Assembly: GCA_963741135.1 (NCBI GenBank)
Contig: CAVUHC010000002.1
Location: 372,001 to 436,000 of the forward strand
Length of the DNA stretch: 64,000 nt
Source of the DNA: Gp6-AA40 sp963741135
Lineage (GTDB): Bacteria; Acidobacteriota; Vicinamibacteria; Vicinamibacterales; UBA2999
Direction: 5' to 3'
The stretch's first letter is position 1; each line of letters starts with the position of its first letter. Positions 18,221 through 27,224 of this stretch are shown one piece after another. Under the pieces are notes generated by a model, which was not told the origin of the DNA, searched no databases, and saw nothing but the letters and a program-made list of their open reading frames with translations. The translations under genes were made by a program, and so were the position numbers.

Positions 18221-19225
18221 CTAATGCGCAAGCTTACCGAAAATGTGCCAAGCGAGCAGTCCGTGAATGGCCGTGGTGGGATGCTCGACATCCCAGTAAA
18301 GGAACTTGAAACGCACATCGAATGTCGGGACATCGCGGCAGTTCAACGGATTCGTGAACAAACAGACCGACATGGGTAATTCGCCGGGCCCAGGCGGGGG
18401 AAACAGGGCATCCAGCGCGGGAAGCGTCTGGTTGACCGAATTGGGGAGTTGGCTGAGGACCTCATTCACGTCGATCAGTTTCAGCCTGAGATCGGGGTGG
18501 CGACCAGCCAGCTCCCTTAACGACAGGGTCAGCGCCGCATTGTGCTGCGACGAGAGGGCTGACAAGAGGGCGCTGGCTTGGGGGTTGCCTGCCACCAGGG
18601 GAATCTTTCCGAGATCGGGCAGGTTGACCACCAGCACGTTGCGGGCGCCGAGGAGGTACAGGCTCTCGACCGAGAACGAGATGTTCGCGACCACCTCAGC
18701 CGGAGTGAGGACGGGCTGACCTGGGTTTAGATAGGCAAAGTAATCGCCGGCGCCTGTGATGACGCCATAGAGCGCGCGCCGTGACGGCGTCCTCCCCTGC
18801 AGCGCGTCGTGGAACATCTGCACCTGACCGATCAATCCAGGGACAAAGATCCCGCCCGGCAACGGTGTGAACACCTCCGTAGTGGAACCGCCAAACGCGA
18901 AATCAACAGCGCCCGTCGGGACAACCGCAGGCGACTCCAATACTGGCTTCAGACCATGCGTGGAGCCTGGAGGGTTTCCTGTGAGAAGCAGCCACAGATA
19001 CTCGAAGGCGACGGGACCATTCGAGAAACGGCCCTTGAAGTACGTCTTATGCGGCGTAAGCGACGGTGGAACGGCCTGCTGACTGGCGATAAAGTCGTTC
19101 CCGTTGTCGGCCAGACTGTCTCCAAACACGTAAAAGGCGTCGAACGCCGGAATTTGTGCCCCAGAAAGAGGCAGGGCCGCCACCAATAGCGCGGCCAATA
19201 GCACCGACATCTTGGCAATTCTCAT
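18221..19225 (-). CDS. Secreted GDSL esterase/lipase
   Basis: A 334-residue exported SGNH hydrolase of the plant/fungal GDSL-lipase type. From the ATG at 19225 a signal peptide ends near LSGAQ, then block I is YVFGDSLADNGNDF, followed by GRFSNGPVAFEYL (block II-like), an ITGAGDYF segment in place of block III, and the C-terminal catalytic WDVEHPTTAIH (Asp-x-x-His). The start is fixed by a G-rich ribosome site six bases upstream and by the signal peptide; an open extension to 19420 is not protein-like. No PEP-CTERM tail. Probably hydrolyses ester bonds outside the cell. Confidence 0.85.
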   Translation of the reverse strand: MRIAKMSVLLAALLVAALPLSGAQIPAFDAFYVFGDSLADNGNDFIASQQAVPPSLTPHKTYFKGRFSNGPVAFEYLWLLLTGNPPGSTHGLKPVLESPAVVPTGAVDFAFGGSTTEVFTPLPGGIFVPGLIGQVQMFHDALQGRTPSRRALYGVITGAGDYFAYLNPGQPVLTPAEVVANISFSVESLYLLGARNVLVVNLPDLGKIPLVAGNPQASALLSALSSQHNAALTLSLRELAGRHPDLRLKLIDVNEVLSQLPNSVNQTLPALDALFPPPGPGELPMSVCLFTNPLNCRDVPTFDVRFKFLYWDVEHPTTAIHGLLAWHIFGKLAH

Positions 19226-19672
19226 GAGCCCCCCAGTTGGTCGAGCCGATCCGTTCGATTCCAGGTTCTCGCCGCATCCGCTCGAATGTTCGCGAAGCCT
19301 AGCACTCGTATCGACCTGCGCGTGTCGCTTAGTGCACACATTCAGAAAATCGCCCTTGCCGCGACTTCCTGGGCGTGCCAGAGGGAACAGCACCCCCTGC
19401 GATTCCCGCGTCCCGCACACGCCAAAGCTCGCGGGACTGCCTCTGTGTTTCCAATGATTTCGAGCGGTTTCGCATGACCGACGCGGTCACTGCCACCCGC
19501 CTCCCTTTGAGGCTCCCCTGACCGCTCAACCGGCGGCGTCCCTGCGCGCAGACGAAAGTCTCCGGGACCGAGGTCTTCCAGGCGGCGGCATCGTCGGGCC
19601 ATAACGGATGAAGTTGCAAAATATGGCCTGTTTCATAGCAATTATGACCTTATCCGAAGGCGTCGCACGAAC

Positions 19673-19687
19673 TGGCGTCCCACTTGC
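19673..19687 (+). promoter_or_regulatory. Sigma-54 (-24/-12) promoter of the first PEP-CTERM gene
   Basis: TGGCGTCCCACTTGC matches TGGC-N7-TTGC exactly, with GG and GC in the obligatory spacing. It lies 64 bases before the ATG at 19751. The rest of the 525-base intergenic stretch (19226-19750) shows no gene or repeat. Confidence 0.75.
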
Positions 19688-19750
19688 TAAGTCTTGGGCA
19701 ACAACAGCTTTTCCCTCTTTGCAAAACGGCGGATCGTGGAGGATAAATTG

Positions 19751-20515
19751 ATGAAGTGGCAATCAGTCGTGTGTGGGACGATTCTGGCGATTTTGGCTCT
19801 CGCGGGCCCAGCCAGCGCGGCACCAATCGTCGGAAATTTCAATTTTGCTAACAGCGTGACCGTCAGGGGCGTAGATGGCCCGGATGTGGATCTGATAAAC
19901 AATCAGTACACCATGGACTTCTTCCCCAACGGCGGCGGGAATGGACAGGTGAATACGACGAACCCCGCAGCCGGCTATTTTGCGCCGCTGTTTCCGGGGT
20001 CTTCGCTCATTAACAACCTGGACATTACCGATGCCGGAGTCGCTGGCTTCACGAATGTCGTGTCAGGGGCAGCGATATCGTTGCCGAATTTTCTGAACAC
20101 ATTCGTCGCCATTCCAGGGCTCTCGTTTGAATTGACGACGCTCTTCCAGGGCGGGGCTCCATTGTGCACCGGCGCCGAGGGCCTTAACCAGTCCTGCTCG
20201 CCGACCGCGGCCTCTCCGTTCGTGCTCACGCCACGGGTCACCGGTCTCGACGTGAGCTTCGGTGTGCAGGGCATTTTCCGTAATGGAGCCGACATCGGAC
20301 TCGGCCTCGGGAGCTACACCACGCAGCTCGTCGGAGGCACCGTGGGAGGGGTCCTCGGCACACTGCTGGCAGGCGGTACGATTTCCACCTCCTTCTCAGC
20401 GAATTACATTTCCAGGGACATAGTGCCCGAGCCGGCGACGCTCCTGACCTTCGGAATCGGTCTCGGCGTTCTGGCGCTTCACCGAAGGCGTCGGCAGGGG
20501 ACCCAGAAAGCCTAA
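19751..20515 (+). CDS. PEP-CTERM sorting-signal protein
   Basis: A 254-residue exported protein. A signal peptide ends in PASA (about residue 22), the middle is a beta-rich Gly/Asn/Thr-rich domain with one CTGAEGLNQSC cysteine pair, and the C terminus is a textbook exosortase signal: VPEPATLL, a hydrophobic helix, and the basic stop HRRRRQ. A GGAGG ribosome site eight bases upstream fixes the ATG at 19751 rather than 19694. Sigma-54-type promoter upstream, strong terminator downstream: a single-gene unit. Function of the body is unknown; it would be cleaved by the exosortase encoded at 29500. Confidence 0.93.
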   Translation: MKWQSVVCGTILAILALAGPASAAPIVGNFNFANSVTVRGVDGPDVDLINNQYTMDFFPNGGGNGQVNTTNPAAGYFAPLFPGSSLINNLDITDAGVAGFTNVVSGAAISLPNFLNTFVAIPGLSFELTTLFQGGAPLCTGAEGLNQSCSPTAASPFVLTPRVTGLDVSFGVQGIFRNGADIGLGLGSYTTQLVGGTVGGVLGTLLAGGTISTSFSANYISRDIVPEPATLLTFGIGLGVLALHRRRRQGTQKA

Positions 20516-20557
20516 GGGTCACGTTTTTCGAGTCCCACACTCTTCCACACCGCAAGG

Positions 20558-20588
20558 GGCTCCTGGCGCAAAACGCCAGGAGCCTTTT
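20558..20588 (+). terminator. Rho-independent terminator of the PEP-CTERM gene
   Basis: An 11-bp perfect stem, GGCTCCTGGCG with CGCCAGGAGCC, loop CAAAA, followed by TTTT. It begins 42 bases after the stop at 20515. Confidence 0.9.
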
Positions 20589-20720
20589 GTGCTAGGGACA
20601 GGCCTGCACGGCTCAGCACAAAATCTTCCGGGTTTGCACGGCCTATCGAACAGCTCAGGTTCGGGCCGGCCCTTCCTGTCCTGCACCTGACAAAGCGCCC
20701 CGCCGATAGACCTGAAAACC

Positions 20721-21392
20721 ATGACGTTTGTGCTCATCGACGCTCTCTTGTCGATACTCTCGCTATCGATTGTGGTCGCCACGTCGATTGCCGTCGGCTA
20801 TTCCACCGTAGCTCTGGCGCCATATTCTGGGACGCCGCTCACAATTACCGTCGCTGCTGCATGCCTGGCCAGCGTGTTCCTGGTCAGCAGTGCTGAGCTG
20901 TGGATTATCCGAGCGTTCGTTCCTCTGATCGAAGGACGACATAGTCTGAGAGGTTCGGTTCTGGGCGTCGCCTGGAAGCTCCAGGGTTTTCTCTACGTTT
21001 TCAACCTGGGCCTGATTATCAATACCGGCATGGTTCCGGTGAATTTGAGGTGGGTAGTCTTTCGGATCCTGGGAGCGAAGATAGGGCAATTCGTCATGAT
21101 AGGCGGGAAGCTCCTCGAGCCCCCCATGATTGAGATTGGCGACTTCACGATTCTGGGCGCAGACACACTGGTCATCGGCCACGCTGTAGAGGACGGCACC
21201 GTCTATCTCGGCAAAGTCGTGATCGGTCGAAACGTAACCGTTGGAGTGAACTCGGTCATCATGCCCGACGTCCGCATCGGCGACGGAAGTGTGGTGGGAG
21301 CGATGTCACTGGTCACCAAGGGAACGAGGATAGGCCCTCACGAACTATGGCACGGCATTCCCGCGAAAAAAGTCAGGGACCTGATCGGGTAA
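20721..21392 (+). CDS. Membrane-associated hexapeptide-repeat (LbH) acyltransferase
   Basis: A 223-residue protein with two N-terminal membrane segments (about 4-30 and 38-60) and a C-terminal left-handed beta-helix: the repeats around IEIGDFTILGADTLVIGHAV, VVIGRNVTVGVNSVIMPDVR and IGDGSVVGAMSLV show the isoleucine/valine-rich hexapeptide periodicity. It ends in HELWHGIPAKKVR, the usual finish of LbH acetyltransferases. It overlaps the convergent E2-like gene by 48 bases at the 3' end. Likely acetylates a membrane-bound sugar or lipid intermediate. Confidence 0.8.
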   Translation: MTFVLIDALLSILSLSIVVATSIAVGYSTVALAPYSGTPLTITVAAACLASVFLVSSAELWIIRAFVPLIEGRHSLRGSVLGVAWKLQGFLYVFNLGLIINTGMVPVNLRWVVFRILGAKIGQFVMIGGKLLEPPMIEIGDFTILGADTLVIGHAVEDGTVYLGKVVIGRNVTVGVNSVIMPDVRIGDGSVVGAMSLVTKGTRIGPHELWHGIPAKKVRDLIG

Positions 21393-22181
21393 CCCACGAA
21401 GTTCGAACCACCGGCCGTCATCAGCGGTGGCCAGGATGTGCTGCACCCGGGTCAGAAGTGCGCCGGGAGGCTTGCCGTTGAGCAACCGGCGGTCGAACGC
21501 CATGCTCAGGTTCATGGTCATCGCCGGCACGATCTGGTCGCCGCGAACGACGGGCCGCTTGCGCACGGCCCCGAAGCCGAACTGAATCGGCGTGGTCAGT
21601 GGCATCACCATCTGGAGATCGACGCCGAATTTACCAACCGTCGTTAAAGAGACGGTGCCCCAATGTTCCTTGTGCAAGCTGGGAACTGTCCCGCCAAGGT
21701 AGAGCATGACCCGTTGCGCCAGACGCGGCAGCCTGTACATAGACTGGTTAGCTGCATACTCCGGGATCTGATCAGCGGGAGCCGTGGCTGCGTGCTTGAG
21801 CCGAAGGGTCAACTCCTCGAGCGAAAGATGTTGCGGGTCCGGGACGACGAGGTTGAAGACACAATCGAGGCCGTCTTCTTCCCGCGAGACCGCCACGCCG
21901 ACGGAGATGCCGTTGAATCGGCTGATCCAGCGCCAGAACAGGAAGCGCCCGATCATGGAATTGAGCTCGGGGTATTGCGGGGAAAGCTCCGCAGTCGCCA
22001 TCCCGATCGCCTTCGTGACACACGCGGTGTAAGAGGGTTTGCTCTTACCCGCGGCGGCGGTGGCGCGGCGGAGGCGGTCGATTTCATCGCATTCCACTTC
22101 GCAGGCCAGGGCGATGGGCCAGCGTTGCCTGGCCACGTTGTGGATGAAGCTGACGGCGCGATGGAAGCCACTGTATCGCAT
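21345..22181 (-). CDS. E2-fold (2-oxoacid dehydrogenase acyltransferase-like) protein lacking the catalytic histidine
   Basis: A 278-residue protein resembling only the catalytic domain of dihydrolipoyl acyltransferases (chloramphenicol-acetyltransferase fold); there is no lipoyl or E1-binding domain. The fold landmarks VSLTTVGKFG (177-186) and the terminal MTMNLSMAFDRRLLNGKPPG are clear. In true E2 enzymes the last motif is Asp-His-Arg-x-x-x-Gly; here it reads Asp230-Arg231-Arg232-Leu-Leu-Asn-Gly, so the catalytic His is Arg. No E1 or E3 partner is nearby. Given the neighbours it may be a repurposed acyl-binding or acyltransferase protein in lipid or polysaccharide synthesis, or a degenerate enzyme. 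Confidence 0.75.
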   Translation of the reverse strand: MRYSGFHRAVSFIHNVARQRWPIALACEVECDEIDRLRRATAAAGKSKPSYTACVTKAIGMATAELSPQYPELNSMIGRFLFWRWISRFNGISVGVAVSREEDGLDCVFNLVVPDPQHLSLEELTLRLKHAATAPADQIPEYAANQSMYRLPRLAQRVMLYLGGTVPSLHKEHWGTVSLTTVGKFGVDLQMVMPLTTPIQFGFGAVRKRPVVRGDQIVPAMTMNLSMAFDRRLLNGKPPGALLTRVQHILATADDGRWFELRGLPDQVPDFFRGNAVP

Positions 22182-22325
22182 GGGGGCAGGTCTCGCTAAG
22201 TCCCGAAATGAGTCCCTCTCGTGAAGCTATCGGCAAGAATCGGGTCATCCCTCACCCCGTCCTAACCCTTGAGCCACAAGGAGAGGTGATTCCAAGGTCT
22301 CAATCAGGTATAGGGCCCCTGAAAC

Positions 22326-23540
22326 ATGGCCGATAATCTGACCGTGGTTTCGATCCTGCTGGCTTTGTTGGCGGTCGTGTTGATCCTCAGCCTGGCCAGC
22401 ATCAGCGCGGTGTTTCAGCTGCGCCGCTTCAGGCCGGAACCGCCGCCGGCTGCGCCGGGATCACTCTCGCCGACCTCGGTCATCATCCCGTGCAAGGGCG
22501 ATGACGGCACGCTTCTGGACAACCTCGAGAGCCTTGTCAACCAGGACCACCCCGACATCGAGTTTGTCCTCGTAACAGCCACCCGAGACGATCCCGCCTG
22601 CGCAGCGTTTGCAGAATTGAAGCGGCGGCATCCCGACCGCCGGATCAAGACCGCGGTGGCGGGCATTCCCAGGTACTGCTCGCAACAGAACAACAACCAG
22701 ATCGCGGGCGTGGAGGCTTCAGACACGCGCTCCGAGGTGCTGGTGATTATGGATTCGGATGGCCAGGCGGACCGGCGCTTCATCGCCAACCTGATTGCGC
22801 CTTTGAGCGATGCGGAGGTCGGCGCTGCCAGCGGTTATCGCTGGTACGACCCACGCTGGGGTGCCATGGCGGATCTGCTACGTACCGCGTGGAACGCCGG
22901 CGGTTTTGTCTTTCTCGTGAACCCGCAGACGAGTTTCGTATGGGGCGGTGCGATGGCGTTGCGGCGCTCGACCTACCAGAAGGCCGGGATCGCCGACGTG
23001 TGGTCCAAGGCGCTCAGCGACGACATGACGCTCAGCCGGCGGCTCAAGTCAATGGGTCTGCGGCTGAAGTTCGTGCCCGAGTGCATCGTAATCAGCCAGG
23101 CCCCCGACACCCTCTACTCGGCGGTGAGCTGGACGAACCGGCAGACGCTGGTGACGCGCTTTTACAACAAACCCTTCTGGATGGTCACCGGGATGTTTCA
23201 TGGGCTGGGCAACGTGCTCGGGTGGGGCCTGCTGTTGTTCGGCGTCGGTTCTTTGATCACTGGTGGCCCGAAGCTACCGGCGGCCCTGGCGCTGGCCGGC
23301 GGCCTCGTGTGGCTGGCTCACCTGTGGGTTTTTGCGCTGCTCCTGATTACCCCGCTGGATCGCTTGCTTCAGCCGCGCGGCATCATGCTGGGCGCGCGGC
23401 GTTGGACGCTGGTGCTGGTAGCGCCGATGGCCAGCCTCCTCCAGGGGCTCAACAGCATCAACTCCTGCTTCACGCGACGCATCCGCTGGGCGGGCATCAC
23501 CTACCAGATTGAAGACCATGAGCGGATGGAGGTGGTATGA
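22326..23540 (+). CDS. Ceramide-glucosyltransferase-like (GT21/GT2) membrane glycosyltransferase
   Basis: A 404-residue enzyme with an N-terminal membrane helix (about 7-31), a GT-A domain and C-terminal membrane helices (about 293-345 and 360-380). The donor-site aspartates are in IMDSDGQAD (Asp143, Asp145), the catalytic base is in LSDDMTLSRRLK, and SWTNRQTLVTRFYN stands in the place of the (Q/R)xxRW motif. This arrangement is that of GT21 ceramide/hopanoid glucosyltransferases rather than soluble GT2 enzymes. Its 3' end overlaps the convergent hydroxylase gene by 44 bases. Likely glycosylates a lipid in the inner membrane. Confidence 0.82.
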   Translation: MADNLTVVSILLALLAVVLILSLASISAVFQLRRFRPEPPPAAPGSLSPTSVIIPCKGDDGTLLDNLESLVNQDHPDIEFVLVTATRDDPACAAFAELKRRHPDRRIKTAVAGIPRYCSQQNNNQIAGVEASDTRSEVLVIMDSDGQADRRFIANLIAPLSDAEVGAASGYRWYDPRWGAMADLLRTAWNAGGFVFLVNPQTSFVWGGAMALRRSTYQKAGIADVWSKALSDDMTLSRRLKSMGLRLKFVPECIVISQAPDTLYSAVSWTNRQTLVTRFYNKPFWMVTGMFHGLGNVLGWGLLLFGVGSLITGGPKLPAALALAGGLVWLAHLWVFALLLITPLDRLLQPRGIMLGARRWTLVLVAPMASLLQGLNSINSCFTRRIRWAGITYQIEDHERMEVV

Positions 23541-24072
23541 GGGCTCCCAACTCGTCGGTTGCCTGAAGATCTGCTGACTGGCGCGGTTTCAGCACCGCCG
23601 TTCGAAACAGCACATCCCACACCAACCCGGAGACAAAGAAGTAGTTGTTCGCATGCGTGGCGTGGTGAACGGCATGCATCTGCTGGAACCAGCCGAGAAC
23701 GCCGTTCAAGCGCCCACGATGACAACGCATGTGCACAAGATGGTCGAGAGTCATCGACCCATGAAGGCCCACAGCAAACGCCACCATCGCGGGCCAGCCT
23801 AGAAGCCATCCGTAGATCGCCACCGGGAGGAGCGCCACGGGCGCGACGTACTTGAAGGGAAAACTGATAAAGAGTTCGTTCGGGTCTTCAGCCGTGGCAA
23901 GCGGCCTCTTGCCGGCGTCGTACAGTCGATGGTGCTGGGCCTCACCATGTGCGTAGAACGTCTGCTTGCCCTTCTTCATGTCGACATGCCACCAGCGATG
24001 GCCCAGATTGTGAGCCAAGGACCAGAAGCACCAACCGGCCAGGACGTGAAGCGAGACTGTTAACAGCTGCAT
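23497..24072 (-). CDS. Fatty-acid hydroxylase / sterol-desaturase superfamily protein
   Basis: A 191-residue di-iron membrane enzyme. The diagnostic histidine clusters are present in order: HNLGHRWWH (His21, 25, 29), HGEAQHH (42, 47, 48), HLVHMRCH (111, 114, 118) and HAVHHATH (133, 136, 137, 140), with membrane segments between. Such enzymes hydroxylate or desaturate acyl chains. It is shorter than many family members. The ATG at 24072 has GGAG upstream. It lies downstream of the FAD oxidase and GNAT-like genes in the same orientation (gap about 67 bases), so an operon for lipid modification is likely. Confidence 0.82.
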   Translation of the reverse strand: MQLLTVSLHVLAGWCFWSLAHNLGHRWWHVDMKKGKQTFYAHGEAQHHRLYDAGKRPLATAEDPNELFISFPFKYVAPVALLPVAIYGWLLGWPAMVAFAVGLHGSMTLDHLVHMRCHRGRLNGVLGWFQQMHAVHHATHANNYFFVSGLVWDVLFRTAVLKPRQSADLQATDELGALIPPPSAHGLQSGR

Positions 24073-24139
24073 GGAGGTACTCTCCCGCCAAATTCCGGGC
24101 CGAACCGCCCGGCCAGCACCAACTGGGAGGCGGCTGGCG

Positions 24140-25800
24140 TCATCGACCGGCTGCCGTCAGCGTCTGGGCCTGGGCTTGGGCCTGCGACGCGTCACCAGGC
24201 GAGCGATTATTCTCGTAGCGACCAGGTGCCAGAATTCCGTTCGGATCGAGCGCAGCCTTGAGGTCCCCCAGGAGACCGGCATACGTCGGACTGTTGTCAA
24301 CATAGGCCATCGAACCCACGTTCAGTCGATACGGCGGATACCCCAGCGCCAGCAGCTGTTCGATGAGCTCGTTGTAGCAACCGAGCGCGCGTTGGTCCTC
24401 ACCTGGCACACTGCGGTCGTAACTGATTGTAATGATGGAGGTCAGGCTCCGCTCTGTTGCAAGCGAGATCGACACCTGCGGCTCGAAGGCGTGCTTCAGA
24501 AGCGTCTCGGTCGCGATCCGCGCAACCGCCGTCGCGTGTGTCCCGGTATTTGGAGCCACGGGGCTGCACCAGAAAAGACCACAGCCGTCACGATCTGGAT
24601 CGGCGTCGGCCGGAACGCCGGTCTTCTTCCGCCAGTACGCGCTCTCCAGCGTTGAGTCGGTGGGAATCCCCTTCAACAGGCCGTAGACCGGCCGCAGGAC
24701 TTTGAGGACTCTGCGAACGTCCCAACCGATCACGAGCCTCAGTGGCGCGGCGAAACGCTCCATCAGGCCCAGGAGGCGATCGTCGACAAACTGCAGGCAG
24801 GCGACCTTCCCGCTCAACGCGCGACGAAGCTGCGATTTGGCTTCGCGAACCTGCACGCGAGTCCCATAAAGGCCACCAGAACCGTTCCAGCATCCGACCC
24901 CCAGCGAATCACGCATGCGTTCCATCGTGGCTCGGTCGAGGGGGTACGGCCGCCCATCTCCTTCCAGGGGTACTGACTCGTCGCCGCCAACACCTTGTAA
25001 TCATTGCCGATGTGCATGACGCTCCGCAGCGTGCCGTTCAGTCGCAGCGGCCGCAACGCATCGATGATGGGACCGAGTCCGTTCGCATCTTTACAGGAGA
25101 AAAAGAACGCACTGAAACGCTCGGGCGAGGGCATCAGCCACACGCTCATGCGTGTCACGATGCCGAAATTCGATTGGGAGAACATGCCGTCGAGCGAGGG
25201 CCCCACTCCCCATCGGCCCATTGCCCCGGCCTTCGCTCCCGGAAAGCGGCTGAATCCCGTATCGATGCACTCGCCGGTCGGCAGCACTACTTCGAACGCG
25301 CAAGCATTGGCGCAATGGTCGCCCATGGGTGTGTGCCCGAAGCCGCGTTCCATCGTATTGCCGATGATGCTGCACTCCGGACTGGCTCCCGTGGCGTCCA
25401 TCCACAGGCTCGACTTGCGTTCAACAAGGAACTCGTGCAACTGACGCTGCGTCACGCCGGGTTCGATCGTTACGTAAGCGAGTTCCTCGTCGAAGTCCAG
25501 GATTCGGTTCATCCGACCGAGATCCATCAACGCGCCATCCCGGACGGGCGCGCGCGAACCGTAACCCCAGTTCTTGCCGGAGCTGATTGGATAGACAGGA
25601 ACCCGAAAGCGGTTCGCGATGCGAACGCACTCTTGGACGTCTTCGCGAGTGCCGGGCCGCAGAATGGCTCGCACCTGCTGATCTGTGTGAAAAGTCGCGG
25701 TACTCGCACCACGCAGCGCATGCGAATCGCTCAGCACGTGAGCGGAACCAAGTACAGCCTTCCACTCGCGAAGCGCTGAGGCGAGCGCTTCCCTGTTCAT
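24140..25800 (-). CDS. FAD-binding oxidoreductase of the vanillyl-alcohol oxidase / 4-cresol dehydrogenase type, with a one-base frame break
   Basis: The N-terminal part (from 25800) is a PCMH-type FAD domain: LRPGTREDVQECVRIANRF, PISSGKNWGYGS (pyrophosphate loop) and ATGASPECSIIGN. The C-terminal part, in a second frame from about 24925, ends with the family-typical DLKAALDPNGILAPGRY. A C-run on the coding strand (24940-24944, CCCCC) appears one base short; adding one C joins GGRTP to LDRATMERMRDSLG smoothly. Corrected length is about 553 residues, normal for VAO/PchF enzymes. The substrate is not apparent; the operon context (hydroxylase, GNAT-like) suggests oxidation of a lipid or alcohol intermediate. 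Confidence 0.8.
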
Positions 25801-25853
25801 GTCATATACCCGCGGTCTCGCCGATGAGGTGTTGAGCGTCGCTTGTACCGCGC

Positions 25854-26708
25854 TCAGGCAACCGCCACCGGTTGGCCGATGGAACCGGCAAGATGCCCTC
25901 CAAATTGCGCCACCGACACCGACGAGAGTCCGATCGCATCCGATGCAATCACCGACACGTTCGTAAGCCTGTCGCGCAACAGCTCGATGAGCCCGGTGTA
26001 TTTCGCGTTCGGCTTCCGCGAGTCGAACCGGAGCAACTCCATCTCACAGTTGTATTTCGGGTCGAAATAGGAGGGAACAATAGTCCCGCCCGCTTCGAGG
26101 TGCGAACCGCCAAGCCTGCGAAGAATCGTGGACGAGGAATGTCGCACTGTTGCTGTCGTGATACCCAGTGCCCCGCCGAGTCGGCGCCCGAGGCTATATG
26201 CGGCGAGGGCGAGGAGCAATCCTTCCGACGTGCATCGGCATTGCTTTGACACAGCCCATCCGCCAACCTCGGCGTACCGCAGCCCGTCCTTACGCGCCCG
26301 CGTAATCTCTGATTCCACGGCGGCGTGGAGTGTATCTCGCCCGCTTTTTGTCGCCGCCAGGGGGCAATTGCGCACCCGCAAACTTTGAATCGAGGTCGTG
26401 TTCTCGTGCTCGAGATACCAGGCGCAGGCGCTGATGCGGCCGTCCCGGCCCAACATGAGCAGGTGCCAGCTCCTCTCGTCCTCGGGCGTCCGGTGAAGTC
26501 CATCGTTGGAGAGATGCCGTCGTTCGATGGCGCCGTCCTCCAGGTACACCTTCCCGCGCAGACGCTGCATCTCGCGGACGCGCTCTGCGTGGCGGTGCCA
26601 ATTGAACGTAACGTTCCTGAAACCGTCCCCCACTGACTCGGCAGAAGGTGCGAGCAGAATGAGCCGCTCCTCAATCGCTGCAATATTTCGTTCGAGTAGT
26701 CTCAACAT
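25854..26708 (-). CDS. GNAT-like acyltransferase (putative)
   Basis: A 284-residue soluble protein, first gene of the 26708-23497 set. The N-terminal half contains REMQRLRGKVYLEDGAI, resembling the substrate-facing helices of autoinducer-synthase/FeeM-type N-acyltransferases, and the centre has the strand-turn pattern of a GNAT fold (WHLLMLGRDGRISACAWYL, then LRYAEVGGWAV). I cannot point to a clean acyl-CoA pyrophosphate loop, so the assignment is tentative. GAGG upstream of the ATG supports this start. A long-chain N-acyl-amino-acid or acyl-sugar function would suit the neighbours (inference). Confidence 0.5.
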   Translation of the reverse strand: MLRLLERNIAAIEERLILLAPSAESVGDGFRNVTFNWHRHAERVREMQRLRGKVYLEDGAIERRHLSNDGLHRTPEDERSWHLLMLGRDGRISACAWYLEHENTTSIQSLRVRNCPLAATKSGRDTLHAAVESEITRARKDGLRYAEVGGWAVSKQCRCTSEGLLLALAAYSLGRRLGGALGITTATVRHSSSTILRRLGGSHLEAGGTIVPSYFDPKYNCEMELLRFDSRKPNAKYTGLIELLRDRLTNVSVIASDAIGLSSVSVAQFGGHLAGSIGQPVAVA

Positions 26709-27164
26709 GGCCTACCTCGTCAGCACCGTGCGGCGAAACCTTGGGGGGAAGGTCTGGTCACCGTCAGGCGGGAACTTGAGTTCGCGTTCGGATGGCTCAG
26801 CCTGTTCCAAGGGTCATGCCCGTTGAGCGTTTCACGCTTGCCCGGACTTCTCGCCAAGGATTACGAAACACAATAGTCTTTAGAATCAATGATTTACGGT
26901 TGAGACCTGGGCGTTTTTCCGCACACCACTCTCGAGGACATCGCGTCTCGAGCGCGTTTTCTTCGAGACGTTCCTGCCGTGTCAGTAGACGCTTCTGTAA
27001 TTTTTGCTCGGTCGAAAGGGATACGGGCGTACAAGCCTTTGGGAAAGGGTCCGAGGGTTTTTTGTCGCCATTCTGGCAGACTTCTTCAACGACATCACCT
27101 GATGAACTTAGCTACAAAGCTTTTAATTTCAGTTACTTAGTTGGACAAACAGGAATTCATGACA
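26709..27164. other. Intergenic region before the exosortase operon
   Basis: About 450 bases, noticeably more AT-rich than the flanking genes. I see no RNA gene. At its right end is the -24/-12 element described separately; the upstream stretch is where enhancer sites for a sigma-54 activator would be expected, but I could not identify a clear palindromic pair. Confidence 0.4.
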
Positions 27165-27179
27165 TGGAAAGACGCTTGC
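27165..27179 (+). promoter_or_regulatory. Sigma-54 (-24/-12)-like promoter of the exosortase operon
   Basis: TGGAAAGACGCTTGC: GG and TTGC in the right spacing, with one deviation (TGGA for TGGC). It is 46 bases before the ATG at 27225, and it rules out an upstream start at 27141. Confidence 0.65.
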
Positions 27180-27224
27180 TGTTCAGCAGGGCTGCACCTC
27201 ATTTTCGCAGCTTTGGAGTCCAGA

